Position numbers and translations under genes: made by a program. The notes beneath the pieces were generated by a model. That model worked only from the letters and a program-made list of their open reading frames with translations. It was not told the DNA's origin and searched no databases. From CAYUCJ01 sp049282265 (GTDB lineage: Bacteria > Desulfobacterota > DSM-4660 > Desulfatiglandales > Desulfatiglandaceae), in the NCBI GenBank assembly GCA_049282265.1, contig JBAPTR010000067.1:1-56854 (forward strand): a stretch of 56,854 bases of DNA. The letters run 5' to 3'. Shown piece after piece: positions 43,866-52,074 of the stretch. Every line of letters starts with the position of its first letter. Within the stretch, counting starts at the first letter, position 1.

Positions 43866-45473
43866 TCAATCGATCGCTTTATTGCCTCTAGAGAACTTTT
43901 TTTTGAGCTCTCTTTTCAAGATCTTGCCTTGAGGACTTTTGGGAAGCGAGGGAGTAAACTCCACCGATTTAGGCGCCTTGTACGAAGCGATACGCATCTT
44001 GCAAAACGCGACAATTTCATCCTCCGTGGCCTCGGCCCCCGCCTTCAAGACAATCAGTGCATGAACACGTTCCACCCAGTAGGCATCTGGAATGCCGATC
44101 ACCGCGGCTTCGGCCACGGCGCTATGCGCGTAGAGGGCCTCTTCCACCTCTTTCGGGTAAACGTTTTCACCGCCGGTGACGATCATGTCTTTTTTTCGGT
44201 CGGCGATATAAATAAACCCCCTTTCATCATAGTAGCCCAAGTCGCCGGTTCGAAGCCATCCCTCCCTCACGGTTTCCTCTGTATCTTCCGGTTTTCGCCA
44301 GTAGCCCGACATAATCCGCTCGCTTCGAACAATGATCTCACCGATCTGACCAGGCAGGAGATCTCTGTCTTTGTCGTCGACAACCCGCATATGGACACCG
44401 ATACAGGGTTGCCCGCAGGACCCTAGCACATCCGCCTTATCTTTTGATTCCATAGCGGCCCGATGGACCGCTTTGTTGAGGACAGTGGTATGGGGACCGG
44501 ATTCCGTCTGACCGTACCCCTGGTAAAAAATCGGCCCAAAAGCTGCGAGGCCTTTTTTCAAAACCTCCACCGGCATGGGAGATGCCGCATACCAAATCCG
44601 CTTCAGAGTCGGGAGGTCGTATTGCTCCAGATCAGGGACATTCAACAGGGATATCAGTTGAGTAGGAACGACCTGCACATCTGTAATCCGCTCCCTGGCA
44701 ATGGTTAGGAGTGCCTCCACCGGATCGAAGGAAGGCCTTGGCAGGAGGACATTGCACCCGCCTGTCAGGAAAAAGGGCCACATGTGGCTATCTCCTCCGA
44801 CGTGGAACATGGGGAGGACAAGAAGGTGTCGATCACCGGGTTCCAGCCCAAGATCCAACGCCTTGATCAAGGTGTTTTGCATCTTCTGTCCATGGGTATA
44901 GAGGGCACCTCGAGGGGTTCCGGTCGTACCGCTGGTATAGAAGATCACCAAGGGATCCGCTTTGCCCACATCCGAGACGGGTTCTTCGTTTCTCTGGCCC
45001 TCTAACAGATGAGCGTACCCCATGATTCTGCCCTGCGGGCCGCCAAAACTGATACATGTCTCCACTCCAGCGATTTTTTGTCGGATCGTACCCACAACGT
45101 CAATGAGATCAGGGCCAAGGAAGAGGACAGATGCGGTCGAGTCATTGACAACATGAATCAGTTCATCTTCTTTCAGGCGAGGGTTGAAATGGGCCAAGAC
45201 AAACCCGCCTTTCATGGCGGCCCCAAACACTTCCGGATATTCCAATCGGTTCCATGAAAGGATTCCGATCACCTCGCCTTTTTTGACGCCGAGGCTCTCA
45301 AGGCCATGAATAAGAGAATTTACCCTCTCGTTGAAGCGCCTGAACCCGATTCTCTCGGAACCGCATACAAAGGCTTCACCGTCAGGGTTGAGAAGGGCAT
45401 TTCGATAGATAAGATCTGCAAACGTTCCAGGTTGGTAGCGGCTCAGTTCTTTTAATATCAATCTATTGTTCAT
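43866..45473 (-). CDS. AMP-forming acyl-CoA ligase
   Basis: A 535-residue ANL ligase, first gene of the 31-kb minus-strand run. Motifs: VIFYTSGTTGTPRGALYTH, YQGYGQTESGPHT, LRTGDLGYYDERGF, DRKKDMIVTGGENVYPKEVE and the catalytic lysine in KSPQGKILKREL. Layout is that of fatty-acid and aromatic-acid CoA ligases of ~530 residues. Differs from the ligases at 11376 and 18175, so at least three acids may be activated. A perfect 7-bp inverted repeat (CAGGGAC/GTCCCTG, 45500-45516) lies 27 nt before its start and may regulate the run. Confidence 0.93.
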   Translation of the reverse strand: MNNRLILKELSRYQPGTFADLIYRNALLNPDGEAFVCGSERIGFRRFNERVNSLIHGLESLGVKKGEVIGILSWNRLEYPEVFGAAMKGGFVLAHFNPRLKEDELIHVVNDSTASVLFLGPDLIDVVGTIRQKIAGVETCISFGGPQGRIMGYAHLLEGQRNEEPVSDVGKADPLVIFYTSGTTGTPRGALYTHGQKMQNTLIKALDLGLEPGDRHLLVLPMFHVGGDSHMWPFFLTGGCNVLLPRPSFDPVEALLTIARERITDVQVVPTQLISLLNVPDLEQYDLPTLKRIWYAASPMPVEVLKKGLAAFGPIFYQGYGQTESGPHTTVLNKAVHRAAMESKDKADVLGSCGQPCIGVHMRVVDDKDRDLLPGQIGEIIVRSERIMSGYWRKPEDTEETVREGWLRTGDLGYYDERGFIYIADRKKDMIVTGGENVYPKEVEEALYAHSAVAEAAVIGIPDAYWVERVHALIVLKAGAEATEDEIVAFCKMRIASYKAPKSVEFTPSLPKSPQGKILKRELKKKFSRGNKAID

Positions 45474-45499
45474 ATCGATTTCCCTAATATGGACGTTAG

Positions 45500-45516
45500 C
45501 AGGGACAAAGTCCCTG
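45500..45516 (-). promoter_or_regulatory. Inverted repeat upstream of the first ligase gene
   Basis: CAGGGAC-AAA-GTCCCTG is a perfect 7-bp inverted repeat with a 3-nt centre, 27 nt upstream of the start of the ligase at 43866-45473 and within the space shared with the divergent regulator gene. It could be an operator or a leader hairpin. No copy was noticed before other genes. Confidence 0.3.
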
Positions 45517-45649
45517 GATTTCCGTTGATATTGTGAGATCCTGATCTTAAGCGTACTGCAAATAGATGATATAAATATCGGGGGCCGATTAATGGTCTAA
45601 TATTTAACAATAAAAATATATTGTCAATCAAAATATATTTAAATCCCTG

Positions 45650-45677
45650 TTGAAATTAAGCGGCTTTTGTATTATAC
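45650..45677 (+). promoter_or_regulatory. Putative sigma-70 promoter of the FadR-type regulator
   Basis: TTGAAA at 45650-45655 and TTATAC at 45672-45677 with a 16-bp spacer, 22 bp before the regulator's start codon, which has AAGGAG. The preceding ~70 bp are strongly AT-rich and contain a direct repeat AAAATATATT at 45613 and 45630, as is common for UP-type or bendable promoter DNA. Confidence 0.4.
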
Positions 45678-45678
45678 A
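45668..45678 (+). promoter_or_regulatory. TGTA-TTA-TACA palindrome, likely operator of the FadR-type regulator
   Basis: An 11-bp perfect palindrome with a 3-bp centre covers the -10 hexamer of the regulator's putative promoter. GntR-family repressors bind palindromes of this size with GT/AC cores, so autoregulation is a reasonable inference. It has not been found by eye before the divergent run. Confidence 0.4.
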
Positions 45679-45698
45679 CAAAATTTAAGGAGAGAAAC

Positions 45699-46427
45699 AT
45701 GCATAACTTTAGGCCGGTAAGACAGCGCAGAATCTCGGATGAGGTGTTTCAGCAACTTAAGAAGAGGATCCTATCCAATGATTTCAAGGCTGGAGACAAA
45801 CTTCCTGTGGAAAGGGATCTATCAGAGCAATTTCAGGTCAGTCGTGTTGCCGTGAGGGAAGCTCTAAGGGCGCTTGAAAGTGCCGGCTTTGTGACGATTC
45901 GCCAGGGTACAAACGGAGGCGCTTATGTGACCGATTTGACATTTGGACAATTGGCCAACGCCTGCGTTGACTTGTTTCTGGCCAACAAGATTTCAATCCA
46001 TGAACTGCATCGCGTTCGTATACTCATTGAACCGGAGGTGGCACGCCTGGCCACCCTTAATGTGAATACTGAATATGGCGAACGGTTGCAGCGAGCCTAT
46101 GAGGCTGAACACCCCCCCGGTGCTTCTCTGAGCGAAGATATCACTTCGGCGACCACAATTCATTTCATACTGGCGGAGATGTGCGGCAATCGTTTTTTGG
46201 AGGCCCTGGTCAATTCCCTACTCAAACTGACCAAGAAAATCTTGGAAGAGATGAGACCGACCCCTCCCAGCGTCATTCATCCACCCGGCTTGCATGGCCC
46301 CATTGTTGAAGCCGTTATATCCGGCGACCCTGAAGCGGCAGCTGAGGCGATGAAACATCATGCCGAAATATTCTACGATAATCTGGCAAGACTGGAAAAG
46401 GACTACCGAAACCTTGCAGAGATTTGA
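45699..46427 (+). CDS. FadR-subfamily GntR transcriptional regulator
   Basis: A 242-residue repressor-type regulator. Residues 8-75 are a GntR winged helix (DEVFQQLKKRILSNDFKAG, SRVAVREALRALESAGF). Residues ~95-235 form an all-helical FCD ligand domain with histidines in TTIHFILAE, LHGPIVEAV and MKHHAEIF that can hold a metal for a carboxylate ligand. It precedes a GlcDEF-like oxidase set on the same strand and is divergent from the 31-kb catabolic run; it could control both. GlcC and LldR, regulators of glycolate and lactate oxidation, belong to this subfamily. AAGGAGAGAAAC precedes the ATG. Confidence 0.93.
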   Translation: MHNFRPVRQRRISDEVFQQLKKRILSNDFKAGDKLPVERDLSEQFQVSRVAVREALRALESAGFVTIRQGTNGGAYVTDLTFGQLANACVDLFLANKISIHELHRVRILIEPEVARLATLNVNTEYGERLQRAYEAEHPPGASLSEDITSATTIHFILAEMCGNRFLEALVNSLLKLTKKILEEMRPTPPSVIHPPGLHGPIVEAVISGDPEAAAEAMKHHAEIFYDNLARLEKDYRNLAEI

Positions 46428-46634
46428 AGGCTGATATTGCCCCATCCAATGTATATTAACCGGACTACCCGAAAATTGCCGCCATTGCCAAGGCATGTTT
46501 GTTCCCATCTGCGGTTGAAGTGCTAAGACACGACGACGCCCCTCAGTGGACTTCTTCTGGGGGGGCGTTGCCCTTAAACTTGTCACTATAAAAATTTCCT
46601 TTTTCAAATCTACAAAATAATTAAAGGGGAAGAT

Positions 46635-48116
46635 GTGAACAGTAAAAAAAAGACACTGATGGAAATAATCGGCAAAGAAAATGTTTTCGATGATTCGGAG
46701 ACATTGGAGGCTTATTCCCGGGATTATAGTTTTGCTTTACCGATGAAGCCCTGGGTTGTGGTCTATCCTGAAAATGTGAATGTGGTACAGAAAATCGTTC
46801 AATGGGCCAATCGGGCCCAGACACCGCTCATCCCCGCAAGTTCCGGTCCACCGCGCTTCCATGGAGATACCGTACCCAGCGCGTCGGGCGCGGTTGTTGT
46901 CAACCTCAGCAAGATGAACCGGATCCGCCGCATTGACCGTCGCAACCGAATGGCCCTGATCGAGCCCGGGGTGACTTACAGCCAGCTTCAGCCGGAATTG
47001 GCCAAGGAGGGCCTGCGACTCACCAGCCCTTTGCTACCGCGGGCCGGCAAGTCGGTGGTTGCCGGCCTGCTGGAAAGACAACCTACCCTGGTTCCCCGGT
47101 ACCAATGGGCGATCCTCGATCCTCTGCGGTGCCTGGAGCTGGTCTGGGGGAACGGGCAGGTGTTCACAACCGGCGAAGCAGAATGCCCGGGTTCGTTAGA
47201 AGAAGAATGGGCTAAAAAGCTCGCACAGGTGGCAGCGCCAGGGCCGCACCAGACGGATTTTTACAAGCTGGTTTCCGCAGCCCAGGGAAGCATGGGTATC
47301 GTGACCTGGGCATCGGTAAAATGCCAGATGCTTCCGAAAATCCGCAAGCTCTTTTTGATCCCGTCCGAAAGACTCGATAACCTCATTGATTTTGCCTACC
47401 AACTCCTGAGATTTCGATTCGGTGATGAACTTTTGCTGTTAAACCGTTCGAATCTGGCGTCCATCCTGGAGGCGGATGCCGATCAAATCAGGGTTTTAAA
47501 GGAAAAGCTGCCGCCATGGATTCTCCTGGCAGGCGTGGCCGGACTCAGTGTTTTGCCCGAGGAAAGGGTCGCGTTTCAGGAAAAGGACATCACGGAAATG
47601 GCCCATCAGAATGGACTACAGCCTTTGCAAGAAATTCCAGGGGCAAAAGCGAATGAGGTTTTGGAGCTGATCCTCAACCCCTCCAGGGATCCCTTCTGGA
47701 AGCTCGGCTGCAAAGGGGGATTCCAGGATATCTTCTTTTTAACGACCCTTGATAAGACACCCGGATTTGTTAAGACCATGTGCGCGGTGGCAGAAGGCCA
47801 TGGGTACCCGGAATCGGAAATCGGTGTCTACATTCAGCCGGTGCACCAAGGCGCCGGCTGCCACTGCGAATTCAGCTTGCCCTTCGACCCCAATGACCCG
47901 GCCGAGGCATCCAGGATTCGGGAACTTTTCATCCGGGCCAGTGAAGAGATGCTAAAGCAAGGAGCCTTCTTTTCCCGACCCTATGGTATCTGGGCCGATA
48001 TGGCTTTTGGCCGGGACACTCAGACGACAACAGTGCTGAAAAAGATAAAAGGCATATTCGACCCCAACCATGTGATGAATCCGGGCAAGCTTTGTTTTAA
48101 TCCCCCTTCACGATGA
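46635..48116 (+). CDS. FAD-binding oxidoreductase, GlcD/GlcE-like (flavoprotein 1)
   Basis: A 493-residue flavoprotein with a PCMH-type FAD_binding_4 domain at the N-terminus (VVVYPENVNVVQKIVQWAN, GAVVVNLSKMNRI, ALIEPGVTYSQLQPEL). The C-terminal part ends GIFDPNHVMNPGKLCF, the usual ending of glycolate/D-lactate oxidase-type proteins. GTG start at 46635 with AAAGGGG. The central part (LLERQPTLVPRYQWAI) departs from GlcD. It is followed by a CCG-domain Fe-S protein and a second flavoprotein, resembling a GlcDEF complex that oxidises a 2-hydroxy acid and passes electrons to quinone or another carrier. The substrate is unknown. Confidence 0.85.
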   Translation: MNSKKKTLMEIIGKENVFDDSETLEAYSRDYSFALPMKPWVVVYPENVNVVQKIVQWANRAQTPLIPASSGPPRFHGDTVPSASGAVVVNLSKMNRIRRIDRRNRMALIEPGVTYSQLQPELAKEGLRLTSPLLPRAGKSVVAGLLERQPTLVPRYQWAILDPLRCLELVWGNGQVFTTGEAECPGSLEEEWAKKLAQVAAPGPHQTDFYKLVSAAQGSMGIVTWASVKCQMLPKIRKLFLIPSERLDNLIDFAYQLLRFRFGDELLLLNRSNLASILEADADQIRVLKEKLPPWILLAGVAGLSVLPEERVAFQEKDITEMAHQNGLQPLQEIPGAKANEVLELILNPSRDPFWKLGCKGGFQDIFFLTTLDKTPGFVKTMCAVAEGHGYPESEIGVYIQPVHQGAGCHCEFSLPFDPNDPAEASRIRELFIRASEEMLKQGAFFSRPYGIWADMAFGRDTQTTTVLKKIKGIFDPNHVMNPGKLCFNPPSR

Positions 48117-48174
48117 TACCTTGTCCGCCTCAAGAAGACTGCGGGGAGTTTGATCAAATCGGAGGTAACATACA

Positions 48175-49446
48175 ATGCCATTGGAAGACTACCAGGCTGA
48201 GATGGAAAGGTGCAGTCAGTGTTCGTATTGCACGTGGATTCCGCTCGACCGGATAAAAAGCCGGCGATTTGCCAAAGGCTGCCCCAGTGTAGCCTATAGC
48301 CATTTTCTGAGTTATTCCGCCCGGGGCCGCTATGCGGTGGCCCTATCTCTTTTACAGGGCAAAAGCACTTATACAGACAGGGTGCTGGATATCGTCTACA
48401 AATGTCAGGCCTGTGGTTCGTGTGATGTGTCCTGCAAGATCTGTCGCTACAACCTGGAACCGTTGGCGGCAATCCTTGCATTGCGGGCCAAGCTGGTCCA
48501 GGACGGCCAATCACTCCCGGAGCATAGGGTGCTCATGAACCATCTGCACAAAGAGCAAAACATGATGCTGAAGCCCAAAGCCGCACGGGGCCACTGGGCC
48601 GAGGGATTGAACATAAAGGACCTCGCAACGGAAACGGCGGAGGTTGTCTTTCATGGCGGTTGCCGCCTCAGTTATGACGCGCAGCTTCAGAAAACGGCCC
48701 GTACTGCGGTGAGTCTGCTAAAAGATGCCGGTGTCGATGTCGGCATTCTGGGAAACAAAGAGACCTGCTGCGGTTCGCGTGCCTATACGATGGGCTACCG
48801 GAAAGAATTAACGAACTGCGCAGCAAGGCTGATCAAAGCCTGGACCGGAGCCGGTGTGAAGACAGTGGTTACCTCCTGCGCCGATTGCTATCATGGATTC
48901 AAGCGCCGCTACCCGGAGGTCGGATCCACGGTTGAGGTCCTGCACACCGTGGAATTTATCGATCGCCTTATCAAAGAGGGCAAGATCAAATTTACCAAAA
49001 CCATTCCCATGACCGTTACCTATCATGACCCCTGTCATTTGGGAAGGCAGGGGGAGCCCTATGTACCCTGGAAGGGCATCGAGAAAAAAATCAGGAAACA
49101 AGTCATCGTTTACGAGCCGCGAAGACCCCGATACAACGGGGCCTGGGGTGTTTATGATCCGCCGCGCGACGTGCTCAAGAGTATCCCGGGTGTGGAGCTG
49201 GTGGAGATGGAACGAATCAGAGAGTACGCCTGGTGCTGCGGTGCCGGAGCGGGGGTGAGAGAAGCCTATGCCGACTTCAGCAGCTGGACGGCGACCGAGA
49301 GGATCGAAGAGGCCAGCCGGACCGGAGCTGAGGCCATCGTCAGCGCCTGCCCGTGGTGTGAACGGAACTTTATTGATGCCGCCGCTCTCCGTGGCGATGG
49401 CATCAAGGTATTTGATGTCGTCGATCTGGTAAATCAGGCAATGTAG
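48175..49446 (+). CDS. CCG-domain Fe-S protein (GlcF/HdrD/GlpC-like)
   Basis: A 423-residue electron-transfer subunit. Two 4Fe-4S sites near the N-terminus: CSQCSYCTWIP (an odd CxxCxxC) and CQACGSCDVSCKICRYN. Two CCG domains follow, with ETCCGSRAYTMG and DPCHLGRQG...AWCCGAGAGV, as in heterodisulfide reductase HdrD and glycolate oxidase GlcF. GGAGG precedes the ATG. It lies between two FAD oxidoreductase genes and should accept their electrons. Membrane helices are absent, so a partner or menaquinone contact is needed. The first cluster's unusual spacing is worth noting. Confidence 0.9.
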   Translation: MPLEDYQAEMERCSQCSYCTWIPLDRIKSRRFAKGCPSVAYSHFLSYSARGRYAVALSLLQGKSTYTDRVLDIVYKCQACGSCDVSCKICRYNLEPLAAILALRAKLVQDGQSLPEHRVLMNHLHKEQNMMLKPKAARGHWAEGLNIKDLATETAEVVFHGGCRLSYDAQLQKTARTAVSLLKDAGVDVGILGNKETCCGSRAYTMGYRKELTNCAARLIKAWTGAGVKTVVTSCADCYHGFKRRYPEVGSTVEVLHTVEFIDRLIKEGKIKFTKTIPMTVTYHDPCHLGRQGEPYVPWKGIEKKIRKQVIVYEPRRPRYNGAWGVYDPPRDVLKSIPGVELVEMERIREYAWCCGAGAGVREAYADFSSWTATERIEEASRTGAEAIVSACPWCERNFIDAAALRGDGIKVFDVVDLVNQAM

Positions 49447-49494
49447 CTGCCTGAATCTGCAAAACCAGAATCAGGCTACAAAGGAGATCAGTAC

Positions 49495-51156
49495 ATGGCT
49501 CTATTGCAAGAGATATACAAGGCATTGGAAGACACAGTGGGGACGCAATACATTTGTGACGATCCGGCCGTATTGGATTCCTACAGCTACCCTTTAACCC
49601 AGACCGCCATTCACATGGGTCCTTTTTTCGACATTTACACACCCAGGGGTGAAGCCGTGTTGATGCCTGGCAATGCAAAGGAAGTTCAGGCCATAGTCAG
49701 GATATGCAATCAGTACAAGTTAAAATTGAAGGCCTCCAGCACATTTTGGTCGGCCATGGGATATCCGTCCGGGAAAAACACAATCCAGCTGGATATGCGG
49801 AGGATGGATCGAATCATCGAGATCGATGAAAAAAACATGTTTGCCGTCATCGAACCGGGTGTCATTGGGGCCACCCTTCAGGCCGAAGCAATGAAACTGG
49901 GACTGAACACCCATATCATCGGGGCCGGGTCAAGTTGCTCGCCTCTTGCGAGTGCTACCTCTTACAACGGGGCCGGCCCGGACTGCATGTTTATGGGTTT
50001 CGGCGATGAGAATCTGCTTGGCCTGGAGTGGGTCATGCCTGATGGGGAAATTCTTCGAACCGGATCTCTGGGTTCCGTACTGGGCTGGTTTTGCGGTGAA
50101 GGGCCCGGACCGGGCGTAAGGGGCATTATCCGTGGCGTTGTCGGGGCCAAAGGGGCCATGGGCGTGTTCACGAAGTGCGCCCTCAAACTCTATCCGTGGC
50201 CCGGACCTCCCGAACTTCCGGTTGAAGGAACCGCTCCAGCCTACAAAGCCATGCTGCCGGACAACTTCAGGGCTTACACCCTCGCATTTCCGACCTGGGA
50301 GGCGTGGGCGGATTGTTGCTATCAGATTTGGGATGCCGGCATCGGCTATATCGCCCATCGGCAATTTAGTTTATTCGGCCGCGAACTGAAAGCCGCCATG
50401 ATCAAAATCTTAACCGACCCCACCAAGACCCTGTACGACCTCGAAAAGCTGGTGCAAGACCCGGAAATAAAAAAGCTGAACGAGGAAATGAAGCGCGACT
50501 TTCAGATCGTGCTGGCTGGGATGACGCCCCGGGATATCGAATGGCAGGACAAGGCCCTGGACCACATTTTGGCTGAGACCGGCGGGTGGAAGGTTGCGGG
50601 CATGAATGAGCCCGAAATACGGCAATGGGCTCTGCTTTATCTGATTCGGTTGGGGCACAAAAATTTGAATCTGGTATACGGCGGCGGCTATGACGGCTGT
50701 TTCGGCATGGTGGGACCGCCGGATCTCGGGACGACACATGTTGAAGAGGTAGCGGAGTTCAAATGCGAATGGGAACGCAAGGGGGCGATCGTAGATGCCG
50801 GCGGCGACTGCATGATAGGCGGGATCGGTGGCATGGGTGGAGGCGGTGGCACAATGTGGGAAAACTTCGCGCACTTTGATCCGCATGACAAGGAATCCAG
50901 CGAAGGAACGTTTGATTTCTTTGAGGCCTGCTCCCGATTCGCCAGGGAAAAAGGCATTCCCCCCGGCATGGAACGTTGGAATGCTCCTTCGAGAGGTGCC
51001 GACGGTATAGAAACTCCCACAGAAGACCGTGAGAACATGCTTTCGGCGACGCCCCAACCCTCGGTGTTTCATTACCAGCGCAAAATCAAGGAGGCCCTTG
51101 ATCCGAATAATCTGGGCGATGCCTATTACATGACGCTGGAAGAACCAAAAAAATAG
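49495..51156 (+). CDS. FAD-binding oxidoreductase, GlcD/VAO-like (flavoprotein 2)
   Basis: A 553-residue flavoprotein. The FAD_binding_4 domain covers ~55-230 (VLMPGNAKEVQAIVRICNQ, IQLDMRRMDRIIEID, FAVIEPGVIGATLQAEAMK, GSSCSPLASATSYNG). A long insertion contains GEGPGPGVRGIIRGVVGAKG and a C-terminal oxidase domain ends IKEALDPNNLGDAYY. A glycine-rich loop (IGGIGGMGGGGGTMWE) near 440 is striking. Relatives include glycolate/D-lactate dehydrogenases, alkyl-DHAP synthase and vanillyl-alcohol oxidases. Covalent flavin attachment cannot be read from the sequence. AAAGGAG precedes the ATG. Last gene of the regulator-led operon; 352 bp of non-coding DNA follow. Confidence 0.87.
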   Translation: MALLQEIYKALEDTVGTQYICDDPAVLDSYSYPLTQTAIHMGPFFDIYTPRGEAVLMPGNAKEVQAIVRICNQYKLKLKASSTFWSAMGYPSGKNTIQLDMRRMDRIIEIDEKNMFAVIEPGVIGATLQAEAMKLGLNTHIIGAGSSCSPLASATSYNGAGPDCMFMGFGDENLLGLEWVMPDGEILRTGSLGSVLGWFCGEGPGPGVRGIIRGVVGAKGAMGVFTKCALKLYPWPGPPELPVEGTAPAYKAMLPDNFRAYTLAFPTWEAWADCCYQIWDAGIGYIAHRQFSLFGRELKAAMIKILTDPTKTLYDLEKLVQDPEIKKLNEEMKRDFQIVLAGMTPRDIEWQDKALDHILAETGGWKVAGMNEPEIRQWALLYLIRLGHKNLNLVYGGGYDGCFGMVGPPDLGTTHVEEVAEFKCEWERKGAIVDAGGDCMIGGIGGMGGGGGTMWENFAHFDPHDKESSEGTFDFFEACSRFAREKGIPPGMERWNAPSRGADGIETPTEDRENMLSATPQPSVFHYQRKIKEALDPNNLGDAYYMTLEEPKK

Positions 51157-51508
51157 AATCCGATTGAATTTCGAAATCTCCGGCGAGAGAAATCATGCTT
51201 TCAATTACCTAACGACGGAGGGTAGCCAGTAAAATGAGTTGAATGTTACCCGGACACTACTGATATTTCACTTCCTTTCAGCAAGTTAGTTCGGTCCGAC
51301 ATGCTTCTTTCCGTGAACAACGCTGATGTGTTGATATTTAAAATAAATATTTACCTTGCAATTACATTTAAAGATGCTTAACATATGTTATCAATCAAGT
51401 CCCGCCGTAAATTGGCGGGAGGGTTTCTTTCTTTGGGGATTATGCGTTTGTTGAATACTATCATCCTCAGTTTGCAACGTTGAAATTTTTCGAAAGGAGG
51501 ATGATATC
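51157..51508. other. Intergenic region with the cold-shock gene promoter and long leader
   Basis: No gene is visible. The first ~190 bp hold nothing recognisable beyond the end of the flavoprotein transcript. The remainder contains the promoter at 51356-51384 and a ~120-nt leader with the stem TCCCGCC/GGCGGGA (51400-51420), followed by a T-rich stretch. Long structured leaders are typical of cold-shock mRNAs. Confidence 0.5.
51356..51384 (+). promoter_or_regulatory. Sigma-70 promoter of the cold-shock gene
   Basis: TTGCAA at 51356-51361 and TAACAT at 51379-51384 are separated by 17 bp. Initiation near 51391 would give a leader of about 118 nt before the ATG at 51509, the length expected for a cspA-type message. 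Confidence 0.5.
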
Positions 51509-51709
51509 ATGACAAATGGAACTGTTAAGTGGTTTAATGACAGCAAAGGTTTTGGATTCATCGAACAGGAAAACGGACCGGATGTATTTGTGCATCATAG
51601 CGCAATCAATGCAAACGGTTTTAAATCCCTCAGTGAAGGTGCGAGCGTAACCTTTGATATCGAGCAAGGGCCGAAAGGTCCGGCTGCTATCAATGTGACT
51701 GCCGTCTAA
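51509..51709 (+). CDS. cspA: Cold-shock protein (CspA family)
   Basis: A 66-residue single cold-shock domain that binds single-stranded RNA and DNA. TVKWFNDSKGFGFIEQE holds RNP1 (KGFGFI) and VFVHHSAI is RNP2, with the aromatic residues in place. Full family length. AAAGGAGG precedes the ATG. A long leader and a strong terminator bracket it, so it is monocistronic, though RNA-binding genes follow. Confidence 0.97.
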   Translation: MTNGTVKWFNDSKGFGFIEQENGPDVFVHHSAINANGFKSLSEGASVTFDIEQGPKGPAAINVTAV

Positions 51710-51728
51710 TCTCATTTTTGAGTCAATT

Positions 51729-51764
51729 AAAGGCATCACCTGTAAAACGGGGGATGCCTTTTTT
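51729..51764 (+). terminator. Rho-independent terminator of the cold-shock gene
   Basis: AAAGGCATC at 51729-51737 pairs perfectly with GATGCCTTT at 51753-51761, loop 15 nt, followed by a run of T to 51764. It begins 20 bp after the stop codon. Confidence 0.85.
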
Positions 51765-51882
51765 ATTGATCACTTGCATCGAACCACAACTGATGGAATC
51801 GCAAAAGGTCCGGTCTCCAGAACCTTTTACTGACGGAATCCGAGAAGTCTGATTTCCGGTAACCGACCAGGGAGGAAACGCT

Positions 51883-52035
51883 ATGGCAAGACCCAATTAC
51901 CAGTTCAAGAAACGTCAGAAAGAATTGGCCAAGAAAAAGAAGAAAGAGGAAAAAACGAGGCGCAAGCTGGCAAACAAGGGGGTTGAAACCGATGAAATTG
52001 AAAAAGACGCGACACCCCCTGCGGAGGACCGGTAA
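51883..52035 (+). CDS. Small basic protein, 50 aa
   Basis: An ATG with GGAGGAAACGCT in front opens a 50-codon frame: MARPNYQFKKRQKELAKK, a lysine/glutamate-rich helix, then an acidic tail with DEIEKDATPPAEDR. Composition suggests a charged coiled helix that binds nucleic acid or ribosomes; similar short proteins occur widely in proteobacteria without known function. It lies between a cold-shock gene and a CvfB-like RNA-binding gene, which supports a link with RNA metabolism. Confidence 0.75.
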   Translation: MARPNYQFKKRQKELAKKKKKEEKTRRKLANKGVETDEIEKDATPPAEDR

Positions 52036-52074
52036 GCTTAGGGACAGACCGGCACCAATTGCCGGAGCTATACA

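Noticed and set aside
46440..46634. Possible terminator after the FadR-type gene
   Set aside because: The GC-rich stretch around 46529-46565 pairs only imperfectly and has no T-tract, so read-through into the flavoprotein gene is as likely.
49495..51156. 4-cresol dehydrogenase or vanillyl-alcohol oxidase assignment
   Set aside because: The FAD domain is shared, but the C-terminal motifs fit the wider GlcD group at least as well, so the specific name is not justified.
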